Shown here piece after piece: positions 27,308 to 37,544 of a stretch of 64,000 nt of DNA. Source of the DNA: Breznakibacter xylanolyticus (GTDB lineage: Bacteria > Bacteroidota > Bacteroidia > Bacteroidales > Marinilabiliaceae); the NCBI RefSeq assembly GCF_003254275.1, contig NZ_QKZK01000006.1, positions 62,001 through 126,000 on the forward strand. Direction: 5' to 3'. The translations under genes and the position numbers were made by a program. The notes beneath the pieces are model-generated. The model was given only the letters and a program-made list of their open reading frames with translations. It made no database searches and was not told the DNA's origin. Each line of letters begins with the position of its first letter. Positions within the stretch are counted from its first letter, which is position 1.

Positions 27308-29113
27308 TCAATAAAGAGGCAAGAACCAGTTTTTTTGATCCATGAGCTTGGTGCGAACGGCTTCGCCATTGAAACCGGCCTTATTGAGTTTATCGGCAAC
27401 CCGATTGGCCAGCACGGCATTGTCGCCACGACGTAAAGCCACACGCACCAGGTCGCCCCACCGCTCGCCCTCAAAGGCAAGTTCAAGCGCGTTCTCATCC
27501 AGAATCTGATTCTCAATCACCAGAATAGAGTCACCCTCAACAGCATTGGGTTTAAGCGAAACACGATTTCGGATACCTGTATTTCGGTACCAGGGTTGAC
27601 GCAGGTTTGCGGGAACATCGGACACCCCGGTTGATCGGGCATCAAAATTGTAAGGAAAGGCCATTCTTGTTTGTCCTCTGCCGGTCACGTCCTGATAGTT
27701 CCAGGTCTCAGTGGGATTGGCGGCCAGATAATCGGCTCCATTGAAATTGGCATTGATTCCATTATTCATTAAGGCATAAGCCACCTTGTGCTTTCCGTCG
27801 CGGTTTGCAGCCTCGCAGTAACGCAGGTGCAAGCTCCCGGCACGCCACAAAAACCATTTGCCATCCAATGCGGTCGTAGAACCCTTATAATAAACTTCGG
27901 AAATGAATTTGGTGATAATGGGGTCAGAGCCATCCATATCGTAAGATCCCGTGGGGAAAACATAATTGACGCCGGGATAATAACCGCGAAAGTCACCCAC
28001 GAATCCGTTCTTTTGCACCTGAGCATTCCAGGTGTCCATGATCAGCTGTGAAGGGCGGAAAAGATAGCTGCCATTGGTTTTGGCAAATAACTCGACAAAG
28101 GGGTTTGGCGCAAACGTTTTATCAAAATAGAGAACCCAAAGCCACTCGTAATTGTAGTTGGCATCGCTGTTGTCGTACCAAAACATGAGAGGCCACATGT
28201 TACGGGAACTCAAGCGGTCGTTTTCGTAATAGCGGGCATAACCGCTATTGAAACGACAAGAAGCTTCAGCGAGCGTTGCAGAGACATCATTCGGTAATTT
28301 ATACAAGTCGAATAAATCATTACCGCTTTTACCGCGCTCCATGATGTTTTTAAAATATGAAGCAGCCTTGAAATAATTACCATTCCATAAATTGAGTTCA
28401 CCCAACAAATATTCCTTATCGATGTACATCAACCGGGGATAATAAGTAATGATCGTTTCGAGCAAATTGGCATCCGTGTACTTATCTTTGTAAGGCAGCG
28501 CCTCCATGGTTTCCAATAATTTTGCGACCATAGCGGGCAAATCCAGATGAGGATATTTATCCAATCTATCAGACGAAAATGCTGTAACATCGGTAAGCGG
28601 CTCGGTAATGTAAGGTATTCCGCCCTTAACCGGATCTGCAAAATGGAGCGATAGTTGTAAATAAGCCCATGAACGAACCGCGACCATGTCGGAATATCGG
28701 GGATTGAACTCCTCATCGGTCATTTTTTTGGCAGCCAGCATGGCTTCAAAATTCCGAATCACATCGTTGCAATTGTTAATGAGGCGAAAAAATGCTGATG
28801 GGTCAGCCCATTTGCTGTCGACCGGCATCTCACCATGGTGAGACAACGCCTTAAGATCGGGGGTGGCATTGGAAGTCACATCCATCAAATCGGCACGCAA
28901 CTCATTGAGCACCACATACTGGGCAGCCACATCCATGAGCGAACCATACACACCCCGAATGGCCGAATTGGCATCGTCGGTACTTTGGTACATCTCATCG
29001 GGCAAAAGCACATCATCGGCATCGGCCGAGAGCAGATCGCTGCACGACATGGCAGCAGCACCCAAAAGAAGAACTGCCACACCTTTCACTATCATTAATT
29101 TAACTTTTTTCAT
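27308..29113 (-). CDS. SusD/RagB-family surface glycan-binding lipoprotein (pair 1)
   Basis: 601 aa. Signal peptide with lipobox AAMSCSDLL; Asp-rich residues after the Cys fit a surface lipoprotein export signal. TPR-like helices and the RagB/SusD C-terminal region (FEGERWGDLVRVALRRGDN) are visible, and the protein ends DQKNWFLPLY. It forms the lid of the SusC transporter encoded 30 bases upstream (29144-32290) and captures oligosaccharides for import. The T9SS gene follows 47 bases downstream. Ligand probably rhamnogalacturonan oligosaccharides by context. Confidence 0.93.
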   Translation of the reverse strand: MKKVKLMIVKGVAVLLLGAAAMSCSDLLSADADDVLLPDEMYQSTDDANSAIRGVYGSLMDVAAQYVVLNELRADLMDVTSNATPDLKALSHHGEMPVDSKWADPSAFFRLINNCNDVIRNFEAMLAAKKMTDEEFNPRYSDMVAVRSWAYLQLSLHFADPVKGGIPYITEPLTDVTAFSSDRLDKYPHLDLPAMVAKLLETMEALPYKDKYTDANLLETIITYYPRLMYIDKEYLLGELNLWNGNYFKAASYFKNIMERGKSGNDLFDLYKLPNDVSATLAEASCRFNSGYARYYENDRLSSRNMWPLMFWYDNSDANYNYEWLWVLYFDKTFAPNPFVELFAKTNGSYLFRPSQLIMDTWNAQVQKNGFVGDFRGYYPGVNYVFPTGSYDMDGSDPIITKFISEVYYKGSTTALDGKWFLWRAGSLHLRYCEAANRDGKHKVAYALMNNGINANFNGADYLAANPTETWNYQDVTGRGQTRMAFPYNFDARSTGVSDVPANLRQPWYRNTGIRNRVSLKPNAVEGDSILVIENQILDENALELAFEGERWGDLVRVALRRGDNAVLANRVADKLNKAGFNGEAVRTKLMDQKNWFLPLY

Positions 29114-29143
29114 CTTTATCGTTATTCAGATTAAACCCAAGGC

Positions 29144-32100
29144 TTAGAGGCCAATTTTTACACCAAAAATGAACGCACGATTTTGAGGAATCATTCCCAA
29201 ATCAATACCACGGCTGAGCGCTGATCCATTGAGACTGAAATCAGGGTCAAGGCCTTTATATTTTGTCCAGGTCACCAAATTGAGCCCCGAAGCGTATACC
29301 TCGGCACGTTTAAGAAATCCCAACTTAAATGGCACCACATAGCTGATGGTAACATTTTTAAGACGAGCATAAGAACCATCTTCAATCCAACGATCACTAA
29401 AACGGGCATTCCCCATGGTGTCGCCGTAATCAGCACGGGGCGCAGAGGTAATCTGACCGTCGTACTGCCAGCGATTGAGCACCCCCTGAGTTTGATTGTC
29501 AAAGTTGCTCATTCGCTCCATGGTATAGCGCATGTAGTTAAACACATCACCACCATAAGAGAACGATAAAGAAGCATCCAGGGTTAGCTTTTTATAACGC
29601 ACTTTTGTGAAGATCTCGCCGGTAAAATCGGGCGTTGCATCGCCAATCACCTGCATGTCGCTGGCATCAATCACCCCATCAACGGTCTTTTCAACAAAAC
29701 GGACATCCCCCCCAAGGAAGGCCACTTTGTCACCATTGGGCATAACTGCGGACAGACCAGCTGCCGAGGCTTCGGCAGCCGAAGCATACACGCCATTGGT
29801 TTTGTAACCATAAAACTGACCGATGGGGGCACCCTTTTGAGTCAGAATGTTAGCATCGTACATGGTAGTGATGCGCGAACCATCCCACAACTCATCCATC
29901 TCGGTAGAATATTTTGAAACAATCACACCAAGATCCCAACGGAAAGGACGATTGATGATGCGTCCGTTGAGCATGAGATCGAGACCGGTGGTGGTCAATC
30001 CACCCACATTGGCCCAGTAACCATCAATGCCACTAAAAAGCGTTTGACCGGAGATATAATCAATCATGTCAGTGGTTTTGTTTTGATACACATCCACGCT
30101 CATGCTCACCCGTTCATGTGCCACAGCGACATCAAGTCCGATGTTGATTTTGGTATTTTTCTCCCACGAAAGCTCAGAGTTGCCTACATTGCCAATGACA
30201 GCCCCCTGCGAGTTGAGGAAACTTTTTTCGGTATAATAACGCAGGGCACGATAATTACCAATGTCATCGTTACCAGTCATCCCATAACCGGCACGCAGCT
30301 TCAACACATCGAGCCAGTTCAACCCAGCCATAAACGGTTCAGAGGAAATGAGCCATGCAGCACTCACAGCAGGAAAGAAACCAAACACAGTGTTAAACAT
30401 CTTCAATCCCTGAGCATCTTTGCCAAAGCGAGAAGAACCGTCGAGCGACATGCTGGCAGAAAGGAAATATTTCTTTTGGAAATCGTAATTCACATTGGTG
30501 TACCAGGTCAAACTTGACCAATCGCCCATCAATCCACCTTTTTGGCGCAACAGATAATCGCCACTACCCAGTGTATAAATTTGATCGTTGGCCGAATTGT
30601 AATCTTTACCCCAATCTTGCTCCAACATATTGATGTTCAACCGAGCGCCAGCCACCCCGTTTAAATGGTGAAAAGCAGCAAAGGTGTTGTCATACACCAA
30701 CCGCAAATCGTTGTTTACCGCCATGTGACGGGTCACACTCTGCATCATTTGATTGATACGCACACCATTGTACACCGAGTCTGGGGTAACCCCACTCCCG
30801 GGGATGAAAATACTTTGACGCTCTTTATCAAAAGAAATGCCAATTTGATCGGCCACCGAGAGATGCTTTCCCGAATTCACATTAAAGTTAAAGGCTCCAA
30901 AAAAACGGTAGTTCATATCTTCCTGCTTTAACCCATTGAGCAAGGCAACCGGGTTACTCACCTGCAAACTGTCGTAGCCGCAATACACTGGGGTGGTGAG
31001 CCCCAAAATGTTCCGTTCGCGCTCCTGCAGGAAAGGTGCTTTCACACGAGCCTGATGCACGGCATCGGCACTTCCCTCGATACCGGAAGCGGTAATGTTT
31101 TTTTGGATGTAATGAAACCCAATGGTTGAGTTGAGCTGAATGGCTTTTGAGATATTGATATCGGAATTGAACCGAAGGTTAAAGCGATTGTTATCACTGC
31201 CATCGACAATCCCCCCCTGAGTCATGTAACCCACATTGAGGGCATAAAGCGCCACATCGTCACCCCCCTTGATGGAAAGCCCATAATTAGATGAATAGCT
31301 GTTGGCGAAGACCTTTTTTTGCCAGTCGGTGTTGTTTCGAGCGGTGTAATAACCGGCCACGGCCGGATCATTGATAAAATATGGCATGGCATTAATGGCC
31401 GTTCCTGATTTTCCTGAAGAAAGCAACATCTCGTTGAGATAGCTTCGATAACTTTCAGCATCTAACAAGGGCAACGATTCGGGACTCAGCTCCAAGCCCC
31501 CACTCAGATGAAAGTCGATGGTGGTTGCCTGTTTTTGAGCACGAGTGGTACGAATGAGAATGACCCCGTTGGCAGCTTTGGCACCATACACCGAAGCCGC
31601 ATCGCGAATCACCGAAACACTTTCGATGTCATCAACATTGATCCCACCCAGTGGATTGTTTTTGTAACCTGGAATAAGCGAAATGCCATAAGCATTAATG
31701 TCGTAAATCATGCCATCAACCACAACCAGTGGCTGATTAGAAGCATTGAGCGAGGAGTTACCACGGATGATCAAATCAGAACCAACGCCTTTGATACCGT
31801 TACGCGAGAGCGCATTTAAGCCAGCGACCCGGCCGTTGAAAGCAGCCTCGGCCGACCCCAGTATCTGTCGTTTTTTATCATCAAAACGATTGACACCCAC
31901 CACCGACTGAGTCGTATACACCTGATTTACGTTAAAATATCCGGATTGAGCCGATTCAAACAAAGAGTAAGCCCCCACATCTTTAAGATAAATAAATACG
32001 GAATCCCGGTTTCCCACCACCACGTGTTTATCATGGTAGCCCATGGCCTTCACAGTGAGAACATCGGCAATGCCGGAAACATTTAATGAGAAAGAACCAT

Positions 32101-32290
32101 CCAAATCGGTAAAGGTAGACGAGAGGGTTCCACAATTAACAGCAGCGATCTCGATGGGTTGCAGGGTTGCAGCATCAAACACCACCCCGGCCACCGTTTT
32201 GGTTTGCGCAGCCTCGGACTGGCCAATGAGAGCGCCACACGACACCAGCAAAGCCAAAGCAGTCATCAAGGTTTTATGTAAATAATTCAT
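29144..32290 (-). CDS. SusC/RagA-family TonB-dependent transporter (pair 1)
   Basis: 1048 aa outer-membrane transporter that imports oligosaccharides captured by SusD using TonB energy. Signal peptide ending about residue 27; CarboxypepD_reg-like domain (TVAGVVFDAATLQPIEIAAV, about 32-105); plug domain (about 135-245) with the SusC-type motif DDIESVSVIRDAASVYGAKAANGVI in two parts; beta-barrel to the C-terminus. It lies 23 bases after the FAS1 gene and 30 before SusD, so it is surely co-transcribed. No TonB-box variation was checked in detail. Confidence 0.95.
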   Translation of the reverse strand: MNYLHKTLMTALALLVSCGALIGQSEAAQTKTVAGVVFDAATLQPIEIAAVNCGTLSSTFTDLDGSFSLNVSGIADVLTVKAMGYHDKHVVVGNRDSVFIYLKDVGAYSLFESAQSGYFNVNQVYTTQSVVGVNRFDDKKRQILGSAEAAFNGRVAGLNALSRNGIKGVGSDLIIRGNSSLNASNQPLVVVDGMIYDINAYGISLIPGYKNNPLGGINVDDIESVSVIRDAASVYGAKAANGVILIRTTRAQKQATTIDFHLSGGLELSPESLPLLDAESYRSYLNEMLLSSGKSGTAINAMPYFINDPAVAGYYTARNNTDWQKKVFANSYSSNYGLSIKGGDDVALYALNVGYMTQGGIVDGSDNNRFNLRFNSDINISKAIQLNSTIGFHYIQKNITASGIEGSADAVHQARVKAPFLQERERNILGLTTPVYCGYDSLQVSNPVALLNGLKQEDMNYRFFGAFNFNVNSGKHLSVADQIGISFDKERQSIFIPGSGVTPDSVYNGVRINQMMQSVTRHMAVNNDLRLVYDNTFAAFHHLNGVAGARLNINMLEQDWGKDYNSANDQIYTLGSGDYLLRQKGGLMGDWSSLTWYTNVNYDFQKKYFLSASMSLDGSSRFGKDAQGLKMFNTVFGFFPAVSAAWLISSEPFMAGLNWLDVLKLRAGYGMTGNDDIGNYRALRYYTEKSFLNSQGAVIGNVGNSELSWEKNTKINIGLDVAVAHERVSMSVDVYQNKTTDMIDYISGQTLFSGIDGYWANVGGLTTTGLDLMLNGRIINRPFRWDLGVIVSKYSTEMDELWDGSRITTMYDANILTQKGAPIGQFYGYKTNGVYASAAEASAAGLSAVMPNGDKVAFLGGDVRFVEKTVDGVIDASDMQVIGDATPDFTGEIFTKVRYKKLTLDASLSFSYGGDVFNYMRYTMERMSNFDNQTQGVLNRWQYDGQITSAPRADYGDTMGNARFSDRWIEDGSYARLKNVTISYVVPFKLGFLKRAEVYASGLNLVTWTKYKGLDPDFSLNGSALSRGIDLGMIPQNRAFIFGVKIGL

Positions 32291-32313
32291 GTTTCTGATG
32301 TTTTATAACAAGG

Positions 32314-33903
32314 TTAATCTTCAAGGATCGGGATCAAACGGATGTAGTCGAGAGTCACAGCCATTTGTGCCGACAATGGCACCAAACGGAAAAACGACAT
32401 TTCAGCATTCCGGTAATAATAGGAACCCAAATCCAGCTCATCGTCTAACACATTTGCCAACGGACTGTAAGAAGCAGCCTTATATGGAAAAGCAACATAA
32501 TAAGAGGTTGAATAATCCACATCGGGACTATCGTCGGTCAGTTTGTTGGTGACATCAGAAATATCTTCAAATGCATAATCATTTTTAGGATAACGAATCA
32601 CAGTCACCGGGCCAATCATCTGACTTAAGGCCAAGGCATTGTCAGCATAACGATAGGATTTCCCAAAATCGTTAACGGCACGAATTTTCACACGATAACG
32701 ACACGAGGCCGTCATACCTCCCCGAATCACCAAACCATCAATGACGTCAGTTTTGGAGTTACTTTGATTGTCCAAAATCATATCATACCCATTGAGCGCA
32801 TTGGCACGCTGGCGGTAATACAACGTAGGCATCCCTACCTTACTGGTCGTTCTGTAAAGCGTTTGCTGGTTGGCATCAATCACGATGGGCAAAATTTTAT
32901 CGGCCACAGCCAAATCACATGCTTTAATCATGTGAACATGTCCATTACTGGCTTTATAAGACACAGATACCTCTGAAGGATTGAACGGAACCTGCACCCC
33001 GGCAACGGAAGTCAACAGAGCCGGTGCCTGAAGGGCTGAATGATCCCCTTTTACTGCAAAATCGCGCGCCACCATCAACCAGATGTAAGCACTATCGCGA
33101 GCGGTTGGAACGACATTGGACTCGCGGTCATCCAAGCGGTAATACTTTTGAAAACGATTAAAATGAGCTTCAAACAACTCATCAGAAGGAACCAGCAAAG
33201 TCATCATCGAATCTTCGGACGACAAATCGGCCACCTGCTGCAGGTACTTATTTCGCAAGACAAAAACGCTATCGCGATATACATTTTTTCCGTCTGCCGA
33301 AGTCCCCAGATACCCCGATGCCGCAGCATCGAAATAAAGATAATCGAGGGATTTTAAATACGTGATAAATCGAGATGAAGGAGCGGCATTCAATACCCAC
33401 TCCCAAATAGAAAGACGGGGCGAAAGGCTCTGAGCAACATACTGAATGACACCATTAGTGGTCACCGTTTCCTTTTCCTTAAGCAAAGTCACCTCATCGA
33501 TGAGTGAAGCAGCGGGCTGATACCAAAGCTTTTTCCCACTGAGCATCCGCAAGGAATCGGCAGACGTGGTGACATTAGCCTGGAATTTTCCGGCAATCAG
33601 ATGGTTAAGCACAAACGCTTTTTTCTCCTCATCAGTATCGATGATTTGAGGGTCAACGTTGGCCATGGCCGAGTTGGTCGGCAACCAAACCGTATAAACA
33701 TTTACCGAATCGAGTTTCCGATCCAGACCGGTAGCAGTTAAAAGTGCAGCAAACTGCGAACATTCGCTGTTGGAAAGGATGTATTCCGACAGCGTCAACT
33801 TCGACACACTCCCGGACACAGCCACATGATCGTCCCAGGCATCGGAACAACCGGCCAGCATCAGCAGCGCAGCGAGCAGAACAACAAATGGATTTTTATT
33901 CAT
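32314..33903 (-). CDS. Fasciclin (FAS1) domain surface lipoprotein
   Basis: 529 aa from ATG 33903 (an in-frame TTG at 33921 is rejected because it lies in a dispersed repeat). Lipoprotein signal MNKNPFVVLLAALLMLAGCSD with acidic residues following. Two FAS1-like domains: about 35-165 (LSEYILSNSECSQFAALLTA, YTVWLPTNSAMANV, and the closing VIQYVAQSLSP) and about 170-345 (MMTLLVPSDELFEAHF). A C-terminal beta-sandwich-like region (about 370-529) ends LDYIRLIPILED, echoing LDQIQFIPVEED in the next FAS1 protein. FAS1 domains mediate adhesion or polysaccharide contacts elsewhere; here a surface glycan-binding role beside SusC/D is inferred. Confidence 0.82.
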   Translation of the reverse strand: MNKNPFVVLLAALLMLAGCSDAWDDHVAVSGSVSKLTLSEYILSNSECSQFAALLTATGLDRKLDSVNVYTVWLPTNSAMANVDPQIIDTDEEKKAFVLNHLIAGKFQANVTTSADSLRMLSGKKLWYQPAASLIDEVTLLKEKETVTTNGVIQYVAQSLSPRLSIWEWVLNAAPSSRFITYLKSLDYLYFDAAASGYLGTSADGKNVYRDSVFVLRNKYLQQVADLSSEDSMMTLLVPSDELFEAHFNRFQKYYRLDDRESNVVPTARDSAYIWLMVARDFAVKGDHSALQAPALLTSVAGVQVPFNPSEVSVSYKASNGHVHMIKACDLAVADKILPIVIDANQQTLYRTTSKVGMPTLYYRQRANALNGYDMILDNQSNSKTDVIDGLVIRGGMTASCRYRVKIRAVNDFGKSYRYADNALALSQMIGPVTVIRYPKNDYAFEDISDVTNKLTDDSPDVDYSTSYYVAFPYKAASYSPLANVLDDELDLGSYYYRNAEMSFFRLVPLSAQMAVTLDYIRLIPILED

Positions 33904-33921
33904 ATGTCTAATTTTTTTCAA

Positions 33922-33990
33922 TGGTCAAATGGAACTCGCCAATCGTCATCCTTCTGAGAGAGCAAGGCTTGCTCATGGCTCGTTTCATAA
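33922..33990 (+). repeat. Dispersed ~65-bp repeat, copy 2
   Basis: TGGTCAAATGGAACTCGCCA and GGCTCGTTTC match the copy at 17142-17210 in order and spacing. It lies 19 bases before the FAS1 start codon, inside a 227-bp gap within an otherwise tightly packed operon. Confidence 0.65.
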
Positions 33991-34092
33991 GATTATTAAT
34001 TGCTTGTTTTTATTCATCCCGGCATGGGTATGAGCCAACCACACAGATGTGCTTTACCAATGCAGCGAAGGTGTGACCTTCTCTTTTTAAAG

Positions 34093-34117
34093 GGGAGAAC
34101 ACATTGCGAGTTCTCCC
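34093..34117 (-). terminator. Weak terminator-like hairpin between two FAS1 genes
   Basis: Stem GGGAGAAC / GTTCTCCC with a 9-base loop, 14 bases after the stop of the upstream FAS1 gene, followed on the minus strand by CTTTAAAAA rather than a clean T-run. It may attenuate rather than stop transcription into the downstream SusC/D pair. Confidence 0.35.
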
Positions 34118-34130
34118 GAAAAGATTTCCA

Positions 34131-35939
34131 TTAGTTTGTTTTTGGAAAATTCCCCATCAGCAAATCCTCCTTGTACACGTAGGAAGCGTCCAGCGTGTTG
34201 ATGCGCGGCCAGTTCTGATCTTCCTCGACAGGGATAAATTGAATCTGGTCGAGCCATAAATAACTGTTGGAACCTCCACTAATGGCTTCGAACTTGAGGG
34301 TTTGCGATCCGGTTTCCTCCACCACCACCGTTCCTGCATACTGGCAGGCGACGCGTCCCCAGGCATTGGAACCAAGCCAATTGAGTTTTGTGCCATTGTC
34401 AATATTGGTTTGAATCGCGGTTTCATCGGTGGTGTACCAATCGTAAGGGTTGTATTGATAAATCTTGAAATTATTCAGATTCAATTCAGCATCCGTAGGT
34501 GCTTTACCATCGGACAAGCCGGGAGCTTTGGCACAATCCATGATTCGACTGGTTGATTTATCATTGAAATAGACATAAAACTTAGGCATCCGGGAGCTGG
34601 TGGGTACGTTACGCGAAGCGATCCATATTTTATAAGAACCTTTCACGAGTGTTGGGGTTTTAAAGGTGATGCTTTTCACCACTTCGGGACGCAAGTAAAT
34701 CTCAAACACATCGTCATTGACACAGTGACGGGTTCCGCTCACCGTGAAGGGAGCCACATAACCAATAGAGGCGGTGGTGGGCTCCCAGGTCACATCGGCC
34801 AATTGGCCGTGTGTGAGATTCTGATAAGCCTTTTTATAAACACCCGGCATCTTTTTAATTTCAAGCATGTCAGTGACCTCCCAGTACACCGGAAATGGGA
34901 AACGCTCTTTAACTGCAAAATTACCCTTCATCACATGCACCACTCCGTTTCCGATACAGAGGTCGGACACTTCGCGTTGAATCTCAAATCCCGGTTCATG
35001 CACCCCGGCAAATATGTCATCGTTGATGAGTACCGTGGTTCCGGAATTTTTAACGGTTAACACTTCCCCGGGAGCCATGGTTTTGGCAACTTTAGCAGTG
35101 ATCAAATCGGACACAAAACTCTGTTGCCCTTTTAACACATGATAAGCCATGTATTTGTACAATCCTGTCAGACCTTTTTCATCAGGTTGGCTATCGTAGG
35201 TGGCTTTGAGCGCCTCAAACGAAGTAATGCCACTGGCGTTGTAAACGGCATCGGGAACCGAAAAAATGGTGTACCAGGTGGTATCGGCCTTGTCAGCCGA
35301 AGGAATGGTATCGAGAATTTTGTCGAAACCGGTTTCCTGCATGGCCTGCCAGAAATAAGAAAATTCGGGGTTGGCAGCCAGGTAGTCAGAGATCGATAAC
35401 TCGGAGGGAGTGAGCACCTGATCGATGACATGAATGATGCCATTGGTCACGCGCAAATCTTTCTTTACAATGGCGGCCTGACGGTTCACCAAGGTCATCA
35501 CTTCGCCGGAAGCTGACACCGTGGTTCCGGTAATCATGTATTGACCCTGCATAGAAGGATACTCCAAACGCCCATCGACAAACATTTCGCTGGGCACGGT
35601 ATCGTTCACCACACAATAACGCACCAATTGCTTGAGTTCAAGCGGGTCGATCTCACTCACAGAGCTCACATTTTTGCTCTTCAAGTAGGCCTGTACGGCC
35701 ACATTTGTGGGAGCAAAACAAGTGTAGTTACCGTAAGCTTTCAAAAAAGCGACGGTCTGCGAACGCTCTAAAATTTCGGAAAACAAAGAGAATGAATCCG
35801 GACGGGCATCAAAATACTCGCCAATGAGTACTTCGAAATTGGTTCGTTCTTCGTAGTTGGGATCTTCACATCCGCTCCACAAAAAGGTCATGCCCAACAA
35901 GCAGACAAATCCCCAAATGCAATATTTAAATTTGTTCAT
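34131..35939 (-). CDS. Fasciclin (FAS1) domain surface lipoprotein with C-terminal beta-sandwich
   Basis: 602 aa. Lipobox LWSGCEDPNYEE with acidic export signal. FAS1 domain 1 at about 35-175 (FSLFSEILERSQTVAFLKA, YTCFAPTNVAVQAYL, GIIHVIDQVLTP) and FAS1 domain 2 at about 177-345 (DYLAANPEFSYFWQAMQETG, YTIFSVPDAVYNAS, GNGVVHVMKGNF). The C-terminal ~250 residues are a beta-rich region (KSITFKTPTLVKGSYKIWIA, LDQIQFIPVEED) of the kind named DUF5108 in related proteins, as far as I can recall; it could be a carbohydrate-binding module. Located 25 bases after SusD pair 2, in the position where a surface glycan-binding protein usually sits. Confidence 0.83.
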   Translation of the reverse strand: MNKFKYCIWGFVCLLGMTFLWSGCEDPNYEERTNFEVLIGEYFDARPDSFSLFSEILERSQTVAFLKAYGNYTCFAPTNVAVQAYLKSKNVSSVSEIDPLELKQLVRYCVVNDTVPSEMFVDGRLEYPSMQGQYMITGTTVSASGEVMTLVNRQAAIVKKDLRVTNGIIHVIDQVLTPSELSISDYLAANPEFSYFWQAMQETGFDKILDTIPSADKADTTWYTIFSVPDAVYNASGITSFEALKATYDSQPDEKGLTGLYKYMAYHVLKGQQSFVSDLITAKVAKTMAPGEVLTVKNSGTTVLINDDIFAGVHEPGFEIQREVSDLCIGNGVVHVMKGNFAVKERFPFPVYWEVTDMLEIKKMPGVYKKAYQNLTHGQLADVTWEPTTASIGYVAPFTVSGTRHCVNDDVFEIYLRPEVVKSITFKTPTLVKGSYKIWIASRNVPTSSRMPKFYVYFNDKSTSRIMDCAKAPGLSDGKAPTDAELNLNNFKIYQYNPYDWYTTDETAIQTNIDNGTKLNWLGSNAWGRVACQYAGTVVVEETGSQTLKFEAISGGSNSYLWLDQIQFIPVEEDQNWPRINTLDASYVYKEDLLMGNFPKTN

Positions 35940-35964
35940 AATTGATACTGTTATCGGGTTGACA

Positions 35965-37503
35965 TTATTTTTGGTAGAAAGGATTTTGAATCAGATAAGG
36001 ATATCCTGCATCAATATCGGACTGAGGAATGGGCATGTAGTGATAATTCGGATCCTGCATTTTGGCTTGGATGGACAACAACCGTGTGGCAGGAGCCGAC
36101 AGGGTGAGCATGTCTACCAAAATGTTTTTCTTTTTATAACCATCACGTTTGGCAATGCGAAGTAAATCGAACCAACGCTTCCCTTCAAAAGCAAACTCGC
36201 GAGCCCTTTCATTGAGAACATAATTGATCAGACCTTCTTTGGTATCGGGGGCTCCTTCAGACGTCAACACAGAAGCACGGGCACGATTGCGAATTTTATG
36301 AATCAAGGCCAACGATTCGGCAGCCAGTTCAGGTTGATCCTCAACCTGAAGAGCCAGCGCTTCGGCTTTCATCAGCAAGATATCGGCATAACGATAGACA
36401 ATGAAATTGGAATAAGCGGTGGTCGCTGTTTTAGAAGCATAACGATTGACCCCAATGTACTTCCACAAAGCATAATTGAGCGCCGAGCGGTATGAACCAC
36501 GATCCGCACGCACATCGGCACTGTCGGCATCGACCATCGGATCGTCGGGAAAGAAGCTTTCCACCACATCAACATTGGCTCTCAAGTAGTTATTTGTAGC
36601 AAAGAGGTTAAAATACGGATTGAGAATATCAGCCGAAAACTGCAATTCGAAAACACCCTCCAGACTGTTTCCATTATAATAGAGGGTATTGAGCCAGTTT
36701 TCGTCGCCTTTGACCAAATTAAAACGACCGGACTTTATCACGATGTCACAGGCCGCCTGCGCTTTGGCAGCGTCACCAGGCTCACTGCGCCAGAGGTAGA
36801 AATCGGCCATTAACGAAGCAATGGTGTATTTCGTTACCCGCCCTTTGTCCTCAGCCGAGGTAGTGCCATACGACTCCACAGCATATTTCTGAGCTTCGAG
36901 CAAATCGGCTTCAATTTGATTCCACAACTCTGACTGTTCAAGCACCTTTGCTCGCTGAAGGGTTTGATTGTCGGCGGTTGTTGCCTCAGTAATCAACGGC
37001 ACTTCGCGGTACACTTTATTCAACAACAAGTACATCATGGCACGTATGGTCAGCGCCTCAGCACGATACTCGTTCATTCGCGCATCGGTCAAAGCCGCAT
37101 CCACACGCTTCACCTCCGGTGCCTTTTCAAGAATGATGTTGCAATAATTGATGGTGCGATAAATGGAATTCCATTTAACCAAACCGTTATTTGAATTTAA
37201 GTCTCCATTATAAATCAGGTTAAAATCGTTCAATATAAGATTGCCATTGGCCACCATATCAGCCCGCACTTCGCCCCAATAAAACAGTAATTCAGCGACA
37301 CTATTGCTACCCGAAGCATTATTACCCAGCATGGAAGCATAAATGCCCATCACGCCGGACTTCAGGTCGGCTTCGCTCTGCCAGTACTCTTCGGCAATGA
37401 CTCCGTTTACCGGGTCGATGGTCAGCCAGTCGGTACAGGCCGACAACCCCAGTGCCACCATCAGCGTTGCTACAGATAATTTGATTTTATATATTGTTTT
37501 CAT
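35965..37503 (-). CDS. SusD/RagB-family surface glycan-binding lipoprotein (pair 2)
   Basis: 512 aa from ATG 37503 (ATG 37509 is equally possible). Lipobox GLSACTDWLTIDP. The RagB/SusD C-terminal signature is present (NERAREFAFEGKRWFDLLRIAKRDG), and the end YHYMPIPQSDIDAGYPYLIQNP is typical of the family. Immediately downstream of SusC pair 2 (41-base gap) and upstream of a FAS1 gene. Confidence 0.93.
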   Translation of the reverse strand: MKTIYKIKLSVATLMVALGLSACTDWLTIDPVNGVIAEEYWQSEADLKSGVMGIYASMLGNNASGSNSVAELLFYWGEVRADMVANGNLILNDFNLIYNGDLNSNNGLVKWNSIYRTINYCNIILEKAPEVKRVDAALTDARMNEYRAEALTIRAMMYLLLNKVYREVPLITEATTADNQTLQRAKVLEQSELWNQIEADLLEAQKYAVESYGTTSAEDKGRVTKYTIASLMADFYLWRSEPGDAAKAQAACDIVIKSGRFNLVKGDENWLNTLYYNGNSLEGVFELQFSADILNPYFNLFATNNYLRANVDVVESFFPDDPMVDADSADVRADRGSYRSALNYALWKYIGVNRYASKTATTAYSNFIVYRYADILLMKAEALALQVEDQPELAAESLALIHKIRNRARASVLTSEGAPDTKEGLINYVLNERAREFAFEGKRWFDLLRIAKRDGYKKKNILVDMLTLSAPATRLLSIQAKMQDPNYHYMPIPQSDIDAGYPYLIQNPFYQK

Positions 37504-37544
37504 GTTCATATTTTGAAACATTAATCCATTCACTACCTGACAAA

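Noticed and set aside
34093-34117. Operon boundary between the two downstream FAS1 genes
   Set aside because: The hairpin lacks a T-run and no promoter box is convincing in the 227-bp gap, so an independent operon for the downstream pair is not claimed; recorded only as a weak terminator.
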